In this document: positions 35,548 through 44,528 of the stretch, piece after piece
Layout of the letters: every line of letters starts with the position of its first letter
How positions within the stretch are numbered: the stretch's first letter is position 1
Assembly (NCBI GenBank): GCA_001920415.1
Contig: MNJR01000026.1
Location: 186,001 to 250,000, forward strand
Length of the DNA stretch: 64,000 nt
Source of the DNA: Acidobacteria bacterium 13_1_20CM_3_53_8
GTDB lineage: Bacteria; Acidobacteriota; Blastocatellia; Pyrinomonadales; Pyrinomonadaceae
Reading direction: 5' to 3'
Translations under genes and position numbers: made by a program
The notes under the pieces: model-generated
Database searches by the model: none
Seen by the model: only the letters and a program-made list of their open reading frames with translations
Told to the model about the DNA's origin: nothing

Positions 35548-37968
35548 TCAATTAGAAGCGCAGTCGGAGTTATGACGAGTAACGGTTGAGCCGAATCTTA
35601 GCTGGTATTCGCTTGATGTGACAAAAGCACAAACCATGTTGCGGAAGTTATTAGGAGGAGGCAATCGGTTTAGCACATCCAGCCAGAAGTTATATCCTCC
35701 TGTGTCTGCATCACGGCGTAAGTATCCGAAGTATTGCATTAGAACGAATGCTGGATTGAACTCTGCTTGCGAATACTCAGAATAGTCTATCAGTTTGCGC
35801 AATGTGCTGGCTCGCTTGTTCGTAAGACTACTGCCTGAATCATATGTGGCAAGCAGTTCTGCACGGTGCGATGAAAGGTCAACGTTAGAGCTTTGTCTTG
35901 CGCTTGCAATCAGTGCGTCAACGTACTGATCTCGCGTCTGCGTCGTAGGATATAAAGCAGTGAAACTTGCGCGTTGCACAAAGCTTTCGGCAAAGGTCTG
36001 TTTTGCCGCTTCAAGATTTCCACCAGCTACAACCTGTGGACGATCAGCGCCAAATTCTGAAGCGTTTGGTTGTCTGGCAAGACTGGATTTGTATAGTAGA
36101 TAGATGAAGTAGCCCGTCTTCTGAAATTCGTCAGAGAAGAAGTAGGCTGCACTGACTCCTATTCGCTCGTCATGTATGCACTGCTGATTTGTGCCGCACT
36201 GAGCTATCTGTCCTGTCCAGTAATCCCAACCCGATTGATCCGGCTCACGACCCAAGAAATCCAGATACTGTTGACGAACGAATGTCCGTCCATCGTCTAT
36301 TGGATTCGGCGGCGCGGGCACTGTTACGTTGGCCGTGAGTGTGAAATTCGCGCCAGCCGAGCCGCAGTTGTCCAGGGCTATGAAGTATGTCCCGGCCTGT
36401 AGCGGAGCACCGCTTGACGGTGTGATGGTAATTGACTCTGTAGAGTTCGGAGAATCAGAGATGTATTCGGCCAATCCGGGCCATCCCACCACGCGCAGTA
36501 CGCGCTGGCCGAAGCGTACGTGAAGGTCAACATCCTGATCGCCGCTCAGATCAATCTTCAACTGCGTAGCACCCGCAGGCACTTGAATCGAATACTGCGT
36601 GGGGTTGACCGAGCAGCTATTAGCAGGAGCAGAAGTTATCACCCCGGTTTGCGCTACGCCGGAAGTCATCGCAACGGTACTGCCCGGCGAAGTCTGTGGA
36701 AGCGTCGGCGCAGGCTCGTTATTGATCCAGTAGCCAAGCAGATTCAGCACGGCTATGTCATTATCGGTTATAGTCCGCCGCGAGCCGTTAGATATAGCCG
36801 GGTCCATAATGCCTATGCCAAGATCAATCTTCCAATGGCTAGGCTGAAAGCCATCGCCTCCGGCTGACTTTGGGCCAGTGGACAGCGCTATCTGATTCCC
36901 ACCACCGTAGAAGACCTGCGAGCCACCTGACTTCAACATGCGCTGCGATGTGGCAAGATTGATAGAGTTAAGCCCATTGAAGCGGAACAAGTCCCACGCA
37001 GTAATTGCGGCATCCGATTGGCCGGTAATAACGCCGTTCGTCGTAGTGAAACCTAATGCATGGCCTATCTCGTGCGTGGCCGTCGCATCAAAATCAATCT
37101 TGTCTAAATCAATGCCGTTGCTTGGGTCGAAATCAAATTGAAAATTTGAGTTGAAACCTATGGAAGGCAGATCGTCAATTGACGACGACACCTCTCCGTC
37201 CGGGTTTGCGTTCGGACTCATCAGGCCAACGGCGCGTAAGACCGTACTGTTGACAGCCATAACGCCCACGCTTCCAAAATCCGTCGGAACAGTGCTGCCC
37301 TGTGGGAGCGAGCTATAGACGGATGTGTCATTTCCGTTTGAGGCGCTTGAAGCCAGAGCAGAGCGAAAGCTGCTGTAACCTACTGGATTGAAGACGAACT
37401 GCGAACCCGTCGAACCTAAAACTCCGCTCGGCCATGTAGTCCCGAATCGGGTCGGGCCGTAGTCCACATTTATGATAACAGTGATAGGCGTCTTGATGAC
37501 CGCCTGCCAGTTGGCTGCGGCTTTGATGAAAGCGGCTTTGGCCGCTGGGTTCTGATCTAACTGCGCCGTCCCCATCAGGATTATGTTCAGTCCTGTGGCC
37601 TCCGTTCTTATCGGCGTGATGCGATGCAGCCCCTTAGTCGAGGCCGGTCGGTTAAGAGAGAGCGCCTCTTCCATTGTTGCTTCGCGGCAGATGCTCTTGC
37701 CGTTTTTGTACTCGACAATAAAATCTCCGCCCGCTTCAACAGAAGCAGCAGTTGCGCCCGTACGATTTACGAAAAGGTTTTCAGGGTCGAACTCGGCGGA
37801 AGAGGAGAAGCTAGCAGGTGTGAACGCACGCACGGATTTGATGGTTGACTGAGACGGCGAGGCTTTGATTGTAGAAAAGCCTGGAAGCGCCGCGAAGCTT
37901 AAGAAGGCCGCAAGGGAGAAAGCGAAAATCTTCGCCGTAATATTTTCAGGGGAATGAAGGCGGAACAT
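35548..37968 (-). CDS. Secreted HEXXH metalloprotease (NF038122-like) with PPC and DUF4214-like domains
   Basis: A 806-residue exported protein; AAGGAG lies 7 nt before the ATG and a hydrophobic signal segment follows (IFAFSLAAFLSFAALPGF). The zinc motif HEIGHALGF is at residues 299-307, preceded by DATAT. The third metzincin His is absent, so the third ligand must lie elsewhere, as in gluzincin-like or NF038122-type proteins. A prepeptidase-C-terminal (PPC)-like beta domain (~residues 450-565, VDLHVRFGQRV ... GTYFIALDNCG) follows, then the DUF4214-like module (FVRQQYLDFLGREPDQSGWD) ending RHNSDCASN. It is probably an extracellular protease. Confidence 0.88.
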   Translation of the reverse strand: MFRLHSPENITAKIFAFSLAAFLSFAALPGFSTIKASPSQSTIKSVRAFTPASFSSSAEFDPENLFVNRTGATAASVEAGGDFIVEYKNGKSICREATMEEALSLNRPASTKGLHRITPIRTEATGLNIILMGTAQLDQNPAAKAAFIKAAANWQAVIKTPITVIINVDYGPTRFGTTWPSGVLGSTGSQFVFNPVGYSSFRSALASSASNGNDTSVYSSLPQGSTVPTDFGSVGVMAVNSTVLRAVGLMSPNANPDGEVSSSIDDLPSIGFNSNFQFDFDPSNGIDLDKIDFDATATHEIGHALGFTTTNGVITGQSDAAITAWDLFRFNGLNSINLATSQRMLKSGGSQVFYGGGNQIALSTGPKSAGGDGFQPSHWKIDLGIGIMDPAISNGSRRTITDNDIAVLNLLGYWINNEPAPTLPQTSPGSTVAMTSGVAQTGVITSAPANSCSVNPTQYSIQVPAGATQLKIDLSGDQDVDLHVRFGQRVLRVVGWPGLAEYISDSPNSTESITITPSSGAPLQAGTYFIALDNCGSAGANFTLTANVTVPAPPNPIDDGRTFVRQQYLDFLGREPDQSGWDYWTGQIAQCGTNQQCIHDERIGVSAAYFFSDEFQKTGYFIYLLYKSSLARQPNASEFGADRPQVVAGGNLEAAKQTFAESFVQRASFTALYPTTQTRDQYVDALIASARQSSNVDLSSHRAELLATYDSGSSLTNKRASTLRKLIDYSEYSQAEFNPAFVLMQYFGYLRRDADTGGYNFWLDVLNRLPPPNNFRNMVCAFVTSSEYQLRFGSTVTRHNSDCASN

Positions 37969-38088
37969 TTGTAACTCCTTACAGATTCTGCGCGAAAGAC
38001 GGGTCAGGCCGTAAAACGCAAGTAAATTTAGCTAGCAACGTTAAGCTTGGGGGCAAATGCGGTGAAGGGATTGAGACGAAAAACAAAC

Positions 38089-38125
38089 GCCTCTGGTTGC
38101 CTGAATTTAGAGGCTTTTTATCAAT
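38089..38125 (-). terminator. Weak candidate terminator downstream of lptD
   Basis: A GCCTCT..AGAGGC stem with a 14-nt loop; on the minus strand it is followed by GTTTGTTTTTCG. It lies ~150 nt past the lptD stop. On the plus strand the 3' arm is followed by TTTTTATC. Confidence 0.4.
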
Positions 38126-38258
38126 GTCACGCGCGAGAACCGATTCGACCCGTCAGGCTCTCTATCTGCAAACTGCCCGAATAGGGCGTTCAAACCTTAT
38201 TCGGAAAATATACGGCAGGTCAATAGCAAATCGGGCTTGCGGAGATTCCGCACTGAAT

Positions 38259-40772
38259 CTAGCGCAACGCCTGGCCTATCTGCTCAGTGCCGAACGTGCC
38301 AATTCCGTTCAGACGGAAGCTGAAGACGAAGCGATGCTCGTCACGCAAGCCTATGTTGAAGGTGAAGTATTGAACGTTAACAGCGCAGCAATTGAATGAA
38401 TAGCCAGCCGTTACCGTTGAGCTTATGAGCGGCGATGAACCCGTGCGGTTTGGATTATGCTGGAAATCGAAGAACATGGTCACGCCGCCGTAAGGCCCGT
38501 GCCCGGTGTTGCCCAGAAACAGGGAAGGCCCCCACTGCGAGCCGCGTATCGTGCCCGGCTCTTTGCCGCGCGCATCCGCGAACCTCAGAAGCGCGCCGCG
38601 CAAGGTTATGGCGCGAGAATAGTAGAAGGATTGGAACAACTGAATCCAGCGACGGTTGATGCCGAAAGTTATAGCAATGTCGCGCACAGCAAACCTGTTC
38701 ACATCGAAATCCGTACGCGCGTCCGCAAAGAGAGTGCGGCTCGGACGATAGCGCACGTCCAGATTCAGCGGAGAGAATCGGCGGGGCACGCCGCCGAAGA
38801 AATATTTTCCGCGCAGGGTGATGGTCAGCGCTTCGTATGGCTGGCTGGCTAGCGGCACGCCCGTTTGATTGCTGCGCCGCGCCTGCGCCACAGCCGCAGG
38901 ACTTACATTTTCCGTAGAGCGGCGCGTGAAGAAGCGGTTCACAAGGCCGTACTCTATCTCGCTTGTGTTGGCTACGGTATCAACGTAGTCGAAGCGTATG
39001 ATTCGCTCGAAGTTTGATATGCCGCCAATCTTTCTGTAGATGACGTAAGGCTCTATGACGTGGCGAAAGAAGAATGAGCCGTCCGTGTGATGGAAGTTGC
39101 GAGCGAGCGCGGGCGGCCTCACGTCCAACTCAAATTCGCCGTAGCCGCGTGTGACATCGCGGCTCAAGACAAGGCGCGTCGCCGGATCAATCGAATTCGA
39201 GTAGTAAGTTCCCCTCAGTCCTGCGGTCGCCGTCACAGTCCATCCACTGAAGTTCAAAGGAACGCTGAATACGGGATGAATATCAAGACGCTGTACAACG
39301 GATGGCGTCAGTATGGGAAGCCCGCGCACTTGCTGGTTGAAAGCAGCTATGTCGTCAACGGTCTCCTTGCGCGATACGCCTTCCATTCCTCCCTCGAAAG
39401 AGAAATAGACGGGCACGCGCTCGAAAAAGCGAAGCGCAGACGGGCGTTTGTCCAGCGTGAAGCTTGGAAGCTGGCGAATGCGTATGCGCGTGTTAGGGAT
39501 GGTGATTACCTGCGAGCGCGCCAGAAAGTTGAAACTGTAATCCCCAAAATTCTTGTTGATGAATACCTGCGAGCGCTCTTCGGGCGAGATGACCTGCTGA
39601 ATGGTGTCCGAGAAAACCTGTCGGAACGTCAGGCTAGACGTGATGTTCACGTCCGCCGCCGCTAGAAATCCGTTCGGGAAATAGTGTACGCCGCGCGCGT
39701 AAAAGCTTGACCCGCCCTGATCCGGGTGGTCTGCGTCCGCGCGGTGTCCGAGTATGCGATCACGCATGATGAAAAAGCCCGTGTCTAGAAACGAGCGCGA
39801 GTTGGCGCGCGTGCGCAGGTCAGCGCCGAACCCAAGGCCGCGCGACGTGTAGATGTCGTTGCGAAAAGTTATATCGGCGGAGCGTCCCAGCGTCTGGTAG
39901 TAGGCGTTAGAAAGACGAAAGCCTTTGTTGCCTGAGCCGCCAAAAGTCGGGGTGAGAAAGCCCGAAGCTCTGTCGCGCGGCTTGATGGAAAGGGAGGCGT
40001 AAGGCATCCACAGAACAGGGATACTTTTGATTAGAAATTTTGGCGAGCGTACGCGCACGCGGTCGTTAATCTTGATGACGGCGCGCGTCGTCCTGAAACT
40101 CCACTTCGGCACGTTATCTTCGCAGGCCGTTATCTCTGCGTTGGTTGCGACGATGGTGTCGAAGCTAACCTTTTCTACGGAGTCCGCAGTGAAGTATATG
40201 ACTGTGCCGTCCAGCGTCTGATTCGTGAAGCCTGTAGAGTTAACGAAGAAGCCTGTCTTCTTAGCATAATTCCATTCGGCGCGAGAACCTGTGATTCGCT
40301 GACCAGGCGCTTGATCAAATACCACGTTGCCTTCTGCGACGATGCGGTTCGTGGCCTCGTAAACGGTTATGCGATCCGCCTGAAGACGGAACGCGCCTAT
40401 GCGCGCGTCAACGTTTCCCTCGTACACGACCACGCGCGCGTTCTGCGGGCCAGAGCCGCTGCTTCTCTCCGCCGTCACCGTCAACTCTTCCGTTGACTGC
40501 GCGCCCGTTGTAGCAGGCGTGTGCGGTCTGATGGGCTGCGGCTGATCCTGTTGAAGCGGGTTGATGTTCGGCGTGTCCGTCAGCGGGTTCGAGACCTGAC
40601 GGTCAACAGGATTCGTCTGCTGCGCGCAGAGCGGCGTCGCACACAAAGAGAGACAAAGCAGAGCGACGCCGAAGAGCATGCAGCGTCTGACGGTTTTCAG
40701 GAAAAACGCCTGCAAAGATGAAATGAAGACCTCCGAATGATGAAGCCGAACGAAACGCGCCGATGCTAACAC
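38259..40772 (-). CDS. lptD: LPS-assembly protein LptD (OstA family)
   Basis: An 837-residue outer-membrane protein. After a signal sequence (MLFGVALLCLSLCATPLCAQ) comes the periplasmic OstA/LptA-like jellyroll (~residues 90-200, LQADRITVYEATNRIVAEGN, VVFDQAPGQRITGSRAEWNY). The family-typical junction NAEITACEDNVPKWSFRTTR leads into the C-terminal barrel (WMPYASLSIKPRDRASGFLT; ending FRLNGIGTFG). LptD inserts LPS into the outer leaflet with LptE; no LptE is visible nearby. The start is uncertain: the frame opens with GTG at 40772, but the only good Shine-Dalgarno (GGAGG near 40732) precedes an ATT (40724) rather than ATG/GTG. Divergent from lpxB. Confidence 0.9.
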   Translation of the reverse strand: MLASARFVRLHHSEVFISSLQAFFLKTVRRCMLFGVALLCLSLCATPLCAQQTNPVDRQVSNPLTDTPNINPLQQDQPQPIRPHTPATTGAQSTEELTVTAERSSGSGPQNARVVVYEGNVDARIGAFRLQADRITVYEATNRIVAEGNVVFDQAPGQRITGSRAEWNYAKKTGFFVNSTGFTNQTLDGTVIYFTADSVEKVSFDTIVATNAEITACEDNVPKWSFRTTRAVIKINDRVRVRSPKFLIKSIPVLWMPYASLSIKPRDRASGFLTPTFGGSGNKGFRLSNAYYQTLGRSADITFRNDIYTSRGLGFGADLRTRANSRSFLDTGFFIMRDRILGHRADADHPDQGGSSFYARGVHYFPNGFLAAADVNITSSLTFRQVFSDTIQQVISPEERSQVFINKNFGDYSFNFLARSQVITIPNTRIRIRQLPSFTLDKRPSALRFFERVPVYFSFEGGMEGVSRKETVDDIAAFNQQVRGLPILTPSVVQRLDIHPVFSVPLNFSGWTVTATAGLRGTYYSNSIDPATRLVLSRDVTRGYGEFELDVRPPALARNFHHTDGSFFFRHVIEPYVIYRKIGGISNFERIIRFDYVDTVANTSEIEYGLVNRFFTRRSTENVSPAAVAQARRSNQTGVPLASQPYEALTITLRGKYFFGGVPRRFSPLNLDVRYRPSRTLFADARTDFDVNRFAVRDIAITFGINRRWIQLFQSFYYSRAITLRGALLRFADARGKEPGTIRGSQWGPSLFLGNTGHGPYGGVTMFFDFQHNPNRTGSSPLISSTVTAGYSFNCCAVNVQYFTFNIGLRDEHRFVFSFRLNGIGTFGTEQIGQALR

Positions 40773-40797
40773 GGAAAGATGGAAAAGTAGAAGGAAG

Positions 40798-41043
40798 GGG
40801 TTTCAAGTTTCAGGTTTCAAGTTAGAAAATCTCTTGGCTCAAATAAAGGATAGGTGTTGATGAATGAGCAAGGTGTTGTTGAGAGAAAGAACTATCCACG
40901 AAGCCACACGAAACTTCACGAATGATAAATCCCTTTCTCTTCGTGTCATTTCGTGTGGATTCGCGGATAGTTTTCATCTGCACCGATTCTTGACTTGAGC
41001 CAATCTCTTTAACTTGAAACTTGAAACCTGAAACTTGAAACCC
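40798..41043. repeat. Nested inverted repeat: TTTCAAG outer arms with family B core
   Basis: The outer arms are GGGTTTCAAGTTTCAGGTTT..(40798-40842, ending CTCTTGGCTCAA) and the complementary TTGAGCCAATCTC..AAACTTGAAACCC (40995-41043). Inside lies a family B core of ATCCACGAAGCCACACGAAA type (40891-40973). It fills nearly the whole divergent lptD/lpxB promoter region. Confidence 0.8.
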
Positions 41044-41075
41044 TATTCTTGCTGACTACTGTATTCTCTTTTTCG

Positions 41076-42281
41076 ATGACCGAGCCTTCATCTAAAGCAT
41101 TGCGCATGATGATAGTGGCGGGCGAGCCTTCGGGTGATGCACACGCTGCTGCGCTCGTCCGTGCGTTGCGCGATGAATGGGGAGCAGCGCTCGAATTTTT
41201 CGGTTCAACGGGTGCTGCGATGCGCGCGGCTGGCGTCGAGTCAATCGTTAAAGCTGACGAACTTGCTATTGTGGGTTTGGCTGAGATTGCAGCGGCTCTG
41301 CCAAAATTCTGGGATGCTTACCGCAGATTACGCCGCGCGGCTCTTGAGCGTAAGCCACGCGCAGTCATACTCGTTGACTGGCCTGACTTCAACCTGCGAC
41401 TCGCACACACGCTGCACAGGCGCGGATTGAAAATCATCTATTACATAAGCCCGCAGCTATGGGCTTGGCGCAGCCATCGCGTGCGCAACATACGGCGCGA
41501 CGTTGATTTGCTGCTCACGATTCTTCCGTTTGAAAAAGGTTGGTACGACGAGCGCGGCGTACGCCACGTGGAGTTCGTAGGCCATCCGCTCGCTGGCGAG
41601 GTTAGCGCTGAATACGGACGCGAAGAGTTCTGTCGCCGCAATGGTCTGGACGCGTCGCGTCCCATCGTAGCGCTGCTGCCCGGCAGTCGCCACAAAGAGT
41701 TCCAAAAAATCCTCCCGCCCATGCTAGACGCTGCGTCAATCATTCATCACAAGCGACCCCGTGTTCAGTTCGTCACAGCGCTTGCGCCGAACAGAGATAG
41801 CGCAGAAGCTGAAGAATTAATTGACGCGGCTAAGAGAAGCGGCGCGGCTTTGCCAGATGAGTTGCGCGTGGTTCACCACGCGACGCGCGAGGCATTGGCT
41901 GCGGCAGACGCTGCGGCTATTACGAGCGGCACGGCCACGCTCGAAGCGGCACTGACAAATTGTCCTCACGTCATCGTTTACAAAACCTCTTCGCTCAACT
42001 GGCACACGCTTGGCCGTCTCATTGACACGGAGCATTACGGGCTGACGAACCTGATAGCTGGCGAAAGACTTTTGACGGAGTTGATGCAGGAGGATTTGAA
42101 CGGCGAGCGCCTTGCGAACGAGCTTCTGGATTTACTGGACGAAGAAAGAAACTCAAAAATTCGCTCGCGCCTGCGCGAAATTGCTTTGCTTCTTGGCGAG
42201 GGCGGCGCTTCAAAGAGAGCCGCGCGAACAATCCTGCAAGCAATTGAGGGATGGAAGACGGATTTGAAAGGCAAAAGGTAA
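41076..42281 (+). CDS. lpxB: Lipid-A-disaccharide synthase
   Basis: A 401-residue GT19 enzyme that joins UDP-diacylglucosamine to lipid X to form the lipid A disaccharide at the inner membrane. Family signatures are visible: MMIVAGEPSGDAHAA at the N-terminus, ILVDWPDFNLRLA, YYISPQLWAWRSHRVRNIRR, EFVGHPLAGEV, VALLPGSRHKEF and ITSGTATLEAAL. The ATG at 41076 is preferred; no strong ribosome-binding site is seen, and ATGs at 41106/41109 are alternatives. The last codons and stop (LKGKR-TAA) are formed by a family A repeat. Convergent with lpxD. Confidence 0.93.
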   Translation: MTEPSSKALRMMIVAGEPSGDAHAAALVRALRDEWGAALEFFGSTGAAMRAAGVESIVKADELAIVGLAEIAAALPKFWDAYRRLRRAALERKPRAVILVDWPDFNLRLAHTLHRRGLKIIYYISPQLWAWRSHRVRNIRRDVDLLLTILPFEKGWYDERGVRHVEFVGHPLAGEVSAEYGREEFCRRNGLDASRPIVALLPGSRHKEFQKILPPMLDAASIIHHKRPRVQFVTALAPNRDSAEAEELIDAAKRSGAALPDELRVVHHATREALAAADAAAITSGTATLEAALTNCPHVIVYKTSSLNWHTLGRLIDTEHYGLTNLIAGERLLTELMQEDLNGERLANELLDLLDEERNSKIRSRLREIALLLGEGGASKRAARTILQAIEGWKTDLKGKR

Positions 42282-42404
42282 AAGTAAAAAGGCAAAAGGG
42301 ATAAGGCGAAAAGCATTTTAAGAAAGATGGCTTCCTCCTTACTTTTGCCTTTTTACTTTTACCTTTTGCCTTTCCTTTGCCTTTTACCTTTCTACTTTTG
42401 CCTT
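42268..42404. repeat. Family A inverted repeat forming the lpxB stop
   Basis: The left arm AAAGGCAAAAGGTAAAAGTA overlaps the last four lpxB codons and its TAA. Two right arms follow (TTTTGCCTTTTTACTTTTAC and CTTTTACCTTTCTACTTTTG). The right end touches the lpxD stop at 42403, so it fills the space between convergent genes. Confidence 0.8.
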
Positions 42405-43455
42405 ATTTCAGCCGTTCTTTCAGCCGCTTGATCTCTTCTTTCAACTCCTTGATCTCTTCGCGCATATGTGGCACGCGGGCGAGGTGCGCGTTCAATCGCT
42501 TGTACTCTTCCAAAGGCTGAACGGGGATGCCCCACCAGACTCCTGCGCGAACAATCTTTCCGGGCAGCACGCCCGACTTCGAGCCTATGATTGCCCCTTT
42601 AAGCACGCGCGCGTGATCGCCAAAGCCCACTTGCCCGCCTATGATTGCGTCGTCTTCGATTACGGTGCTGCCGCTGATGCCCGTCTGCGACGCAATGACC
42701 ACGCGCTCGCCTATGTCAACGTTATGTCCAATCTGCACCAGGTTATCAATCTTCGTATTTCTTCCTATACGAGTTTGCCCCAGCGCGCCGCGATCAACGC
42801 AACTGCCAGCGCCTATCTCAACATCATCTTCTATAAGAACTGTTCCTATCTGCGGAAATTTGTGGCGCACGTTCCGCTCGTCCGCCACGTAGCCAAACCC
42901 GTCCGCGCCCACTACAACTCCAGCGTGCAGATGAACGCGGTCGCCCACGCGCACGTTGTCGTAGAGAGTGACGTGCGGGTGTATGACGCAATCGCGCCCG
43001 ATTTTGACATCATCACCGATACTCGCGCCTGTTCTAATCTGTGTGCCAGTGCCGATTTGCGCACGCTCGCCAACGGATACGAAAGCGCCTATGAACACGT
43101 TTTCGGCAATCTGCGCGCTCGATGCGATGATTGCCGTAGGATGATGGAACTCGCCAAGCTGTTTTGGCGGGTGAAGAATTTCTGCAATCAAGGCGAAGGC
43201 AAGCTTGGGACGCGCAGATTCAATGCAGCAACGAGCATCCAGATTCGCGCCTTCCGGCACGATCAAGCATGAAGCGCGACTGGCACGCGCCGCATCCAAA
43301 AACTTTTTGTCCTCTACAAAAGCTATCTCGCCTTCGCGCGCGTCTTCTAAACTCGCCACGCCTAGAATCTCAACGTGGCGGTCGCCGCAGACGCGCCCGC
43401 CCACACGCTCTGCCAGTTCCGCAACGGTTTTTTTTGTTTCCGATTGCTGATTCAT
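42403..43455 (-). CDS. lpxD: UDP-3-O-acylglucosamine N-acyltransferase
   Basis: A 350-residue left-handed beta-helix acyltransferase adding the second acyl chain in lipid A synthesis. The N-terminal uridine-binding domain (VAELAERVGGRVCGD, VASLEDAREGEIAFVEDKKF) is followed by hexapeptide repeats, with the catalytic-His region KIDNLVQIGHNVDIGE and the downstream GISGSTVIEDD..GGQVGFGDH. The C-terminus is a charged helix (EEIKELKEEIKRLKERLK). The ATG overlaps the lpxA stop by four bases, so the genes form an lpxA-lpxD operon without the fabZ usually between them. Confidence 0.94.
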   Translation of the reverse strand: MNQQSETKKTVAELAERVGGRVCGDRHVEILGVASLEDAREGEIAFVEDKKFLDAARASRASCLIVPEGANLDARCCIESARPKLAFALIAEILHPPKQLGEFHHPTAIIASSAQIAENVFIGAFVSVGERAQIGTGTQIRTGASIGDDVKIGRDCVIHPHVTLYDNVRVGDRVHLHAGVVVGADGFGYVADERNVRHKFPQIGTVLIEDDVEIGAGSCVDRGALGQTRIGRNTKIDNLVQIGHNVDIGERVVIASQTGISGSTVIEDDAIIGGQVGFGDHARVLKGAIIGSKSGVLPGKIVRAGVWWGIPVQPLEEYKRLNAHLARVPHMREEIKELKEEIKRLKERLK

Positions 43456-44258
43456 CTCACTTCAGATGAAAACTCTTCTTCCTCAATACCCTCTCGACTT
43501 CGCTCGCGCGTAAATCCACGCTGCGAATCCTTTATGAAATTGATTAGATGATTGACGTTCTCATCATTAAATTGAGCCATGCTGGAAAGCGCCTCTTCGA
43601 GCGGCAGACCTGAACGAAAGAGAAGCTGGTAAGCATTCTTCAAAGCACCGCGCTCCTCGCGTGTGAAACCGGCGCGGCGCAGGCCGACAGTGTTCAGGCC
43701 ACGCACGCGCGGTGGATTTCCATCCGTCACGAAAAACGGCAACACATCCTGCACGATCTTGGACTTTCCGCCAACCATAGCGTAACGCCCGAACCGTACG
43801 AACTGGTGCGCGCCTACATCTGAAGAGAGAAAAACATGATCCTCTACAGTGATGTGCCCAGCCAGAGCTGCGCCGTTTGCGAAGATGTTATCGTCACCAA
43901 TGCGACAGTTGTGCGCCACGTGCGCGCCTATCATCAAAAAGTTGCGCGAGCCTATTATAGTTGTCTCTTCTTCGCCGCTCGCGCGGTGAAGCGTAGCGCC
44001 TTCACGAATCAGATTGTCGTCGCCTATGACTAGAAAACTCTTCTCACCTTTGAACTTCACGTCCTGCGGCTCGCCGCCCACGACTGCGTTCTCGAACACG
44101 CGATTGCGTCGCCCCAAGGTAGTAAACTTTTTGATAACAGCGTGCGCGCCAATCTCGCATCCTTCACAGACCATCACCTCATCTTCAATTACAGCGTAAG
44201 GCCCAACGCGCACGTCTGCGGCTATATTCGCGTGCGGACTGATAGCGGCGGTTTGCAA
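43452..44258 (-). CDS. lpxA: UDP-N-acetylglucosamine O-acyltransferase
   Basis: A 268-residue hexapeptide-repeat enzyme performing the first lipid A step, 3-O-acylation of UDP-GlcNAc. Signatures: ISPHANIAADVRVGPYAVIE, VVGGEPQDVKFKGEKSFLVI, REGATLHRASGEEETTIIG, and the catalytic-His stretch MIGAHVAHNCRIGDDNIFAN. The C-terminal helical part is LNTVGLRRAGFTREERGALK. Length and layout match the family. It is first in the lpxA-lpxD operon. Confidence 0.95.
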   Translation of the reverse strand: MQTAAISPHANIAADVRVGPYAVIEDEVMVCEGCEIGAHAVIKKFTTLGRRNRVFENAVVGGEPQDVKFKGEKSFLVIGDDNLIREGATLHRASGEEETTIIGSRNFLMIGAHVAHNCRIGDDNIFANGAALAGHITVEDHVFLSSDVGAHQFVRFGRYAMVGGKSKIVQDVLPFFVTDGNPPRVRGLNTVGLRRAGFTREERGALKNAYQLLFRSGLPLEEALSSMAQFNDENVNHLINFIKDSQRGFTRERSREGIEEEEFSSEVR

Positions 44259-44325
44259 ATTGCAAGCTAATCCTAACTCATGTTGACAGTCAAAAGAGAT
44301 TGTGAGGAAACATAGGTCTGAATTT

Positions 44326-44364
44326 GTGTGGCCTGATCTTTATTCTGAATCTTTCAGGCCACAC
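44326..44364. other. Intergenic hairpin
   Basis: An 11-bp stem GTGTGGCCTGA..TCAGGCCACAC with a 17-nt loop between lpxA and the STAND gene. It could end the STAND operon or be part of the lpxA leader; no T-run follows. Confidence 0.4.
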
Positions 44365-44528
44365 CTGCTGGAAAGATGTTATCTCGCTTCGTAGACGGCT
44401 CGCCACTCTATTTGAAAGACTGGAAAGAGTGTAGCCATGCGCGGGAGCTAATTACAGCAGTAAGTCTTACGCTGGCGCACAGCCCTGCCTAAAGCGGCCC
44501 GCATGGTGATGCTTTCCAAGCGTCTTCT

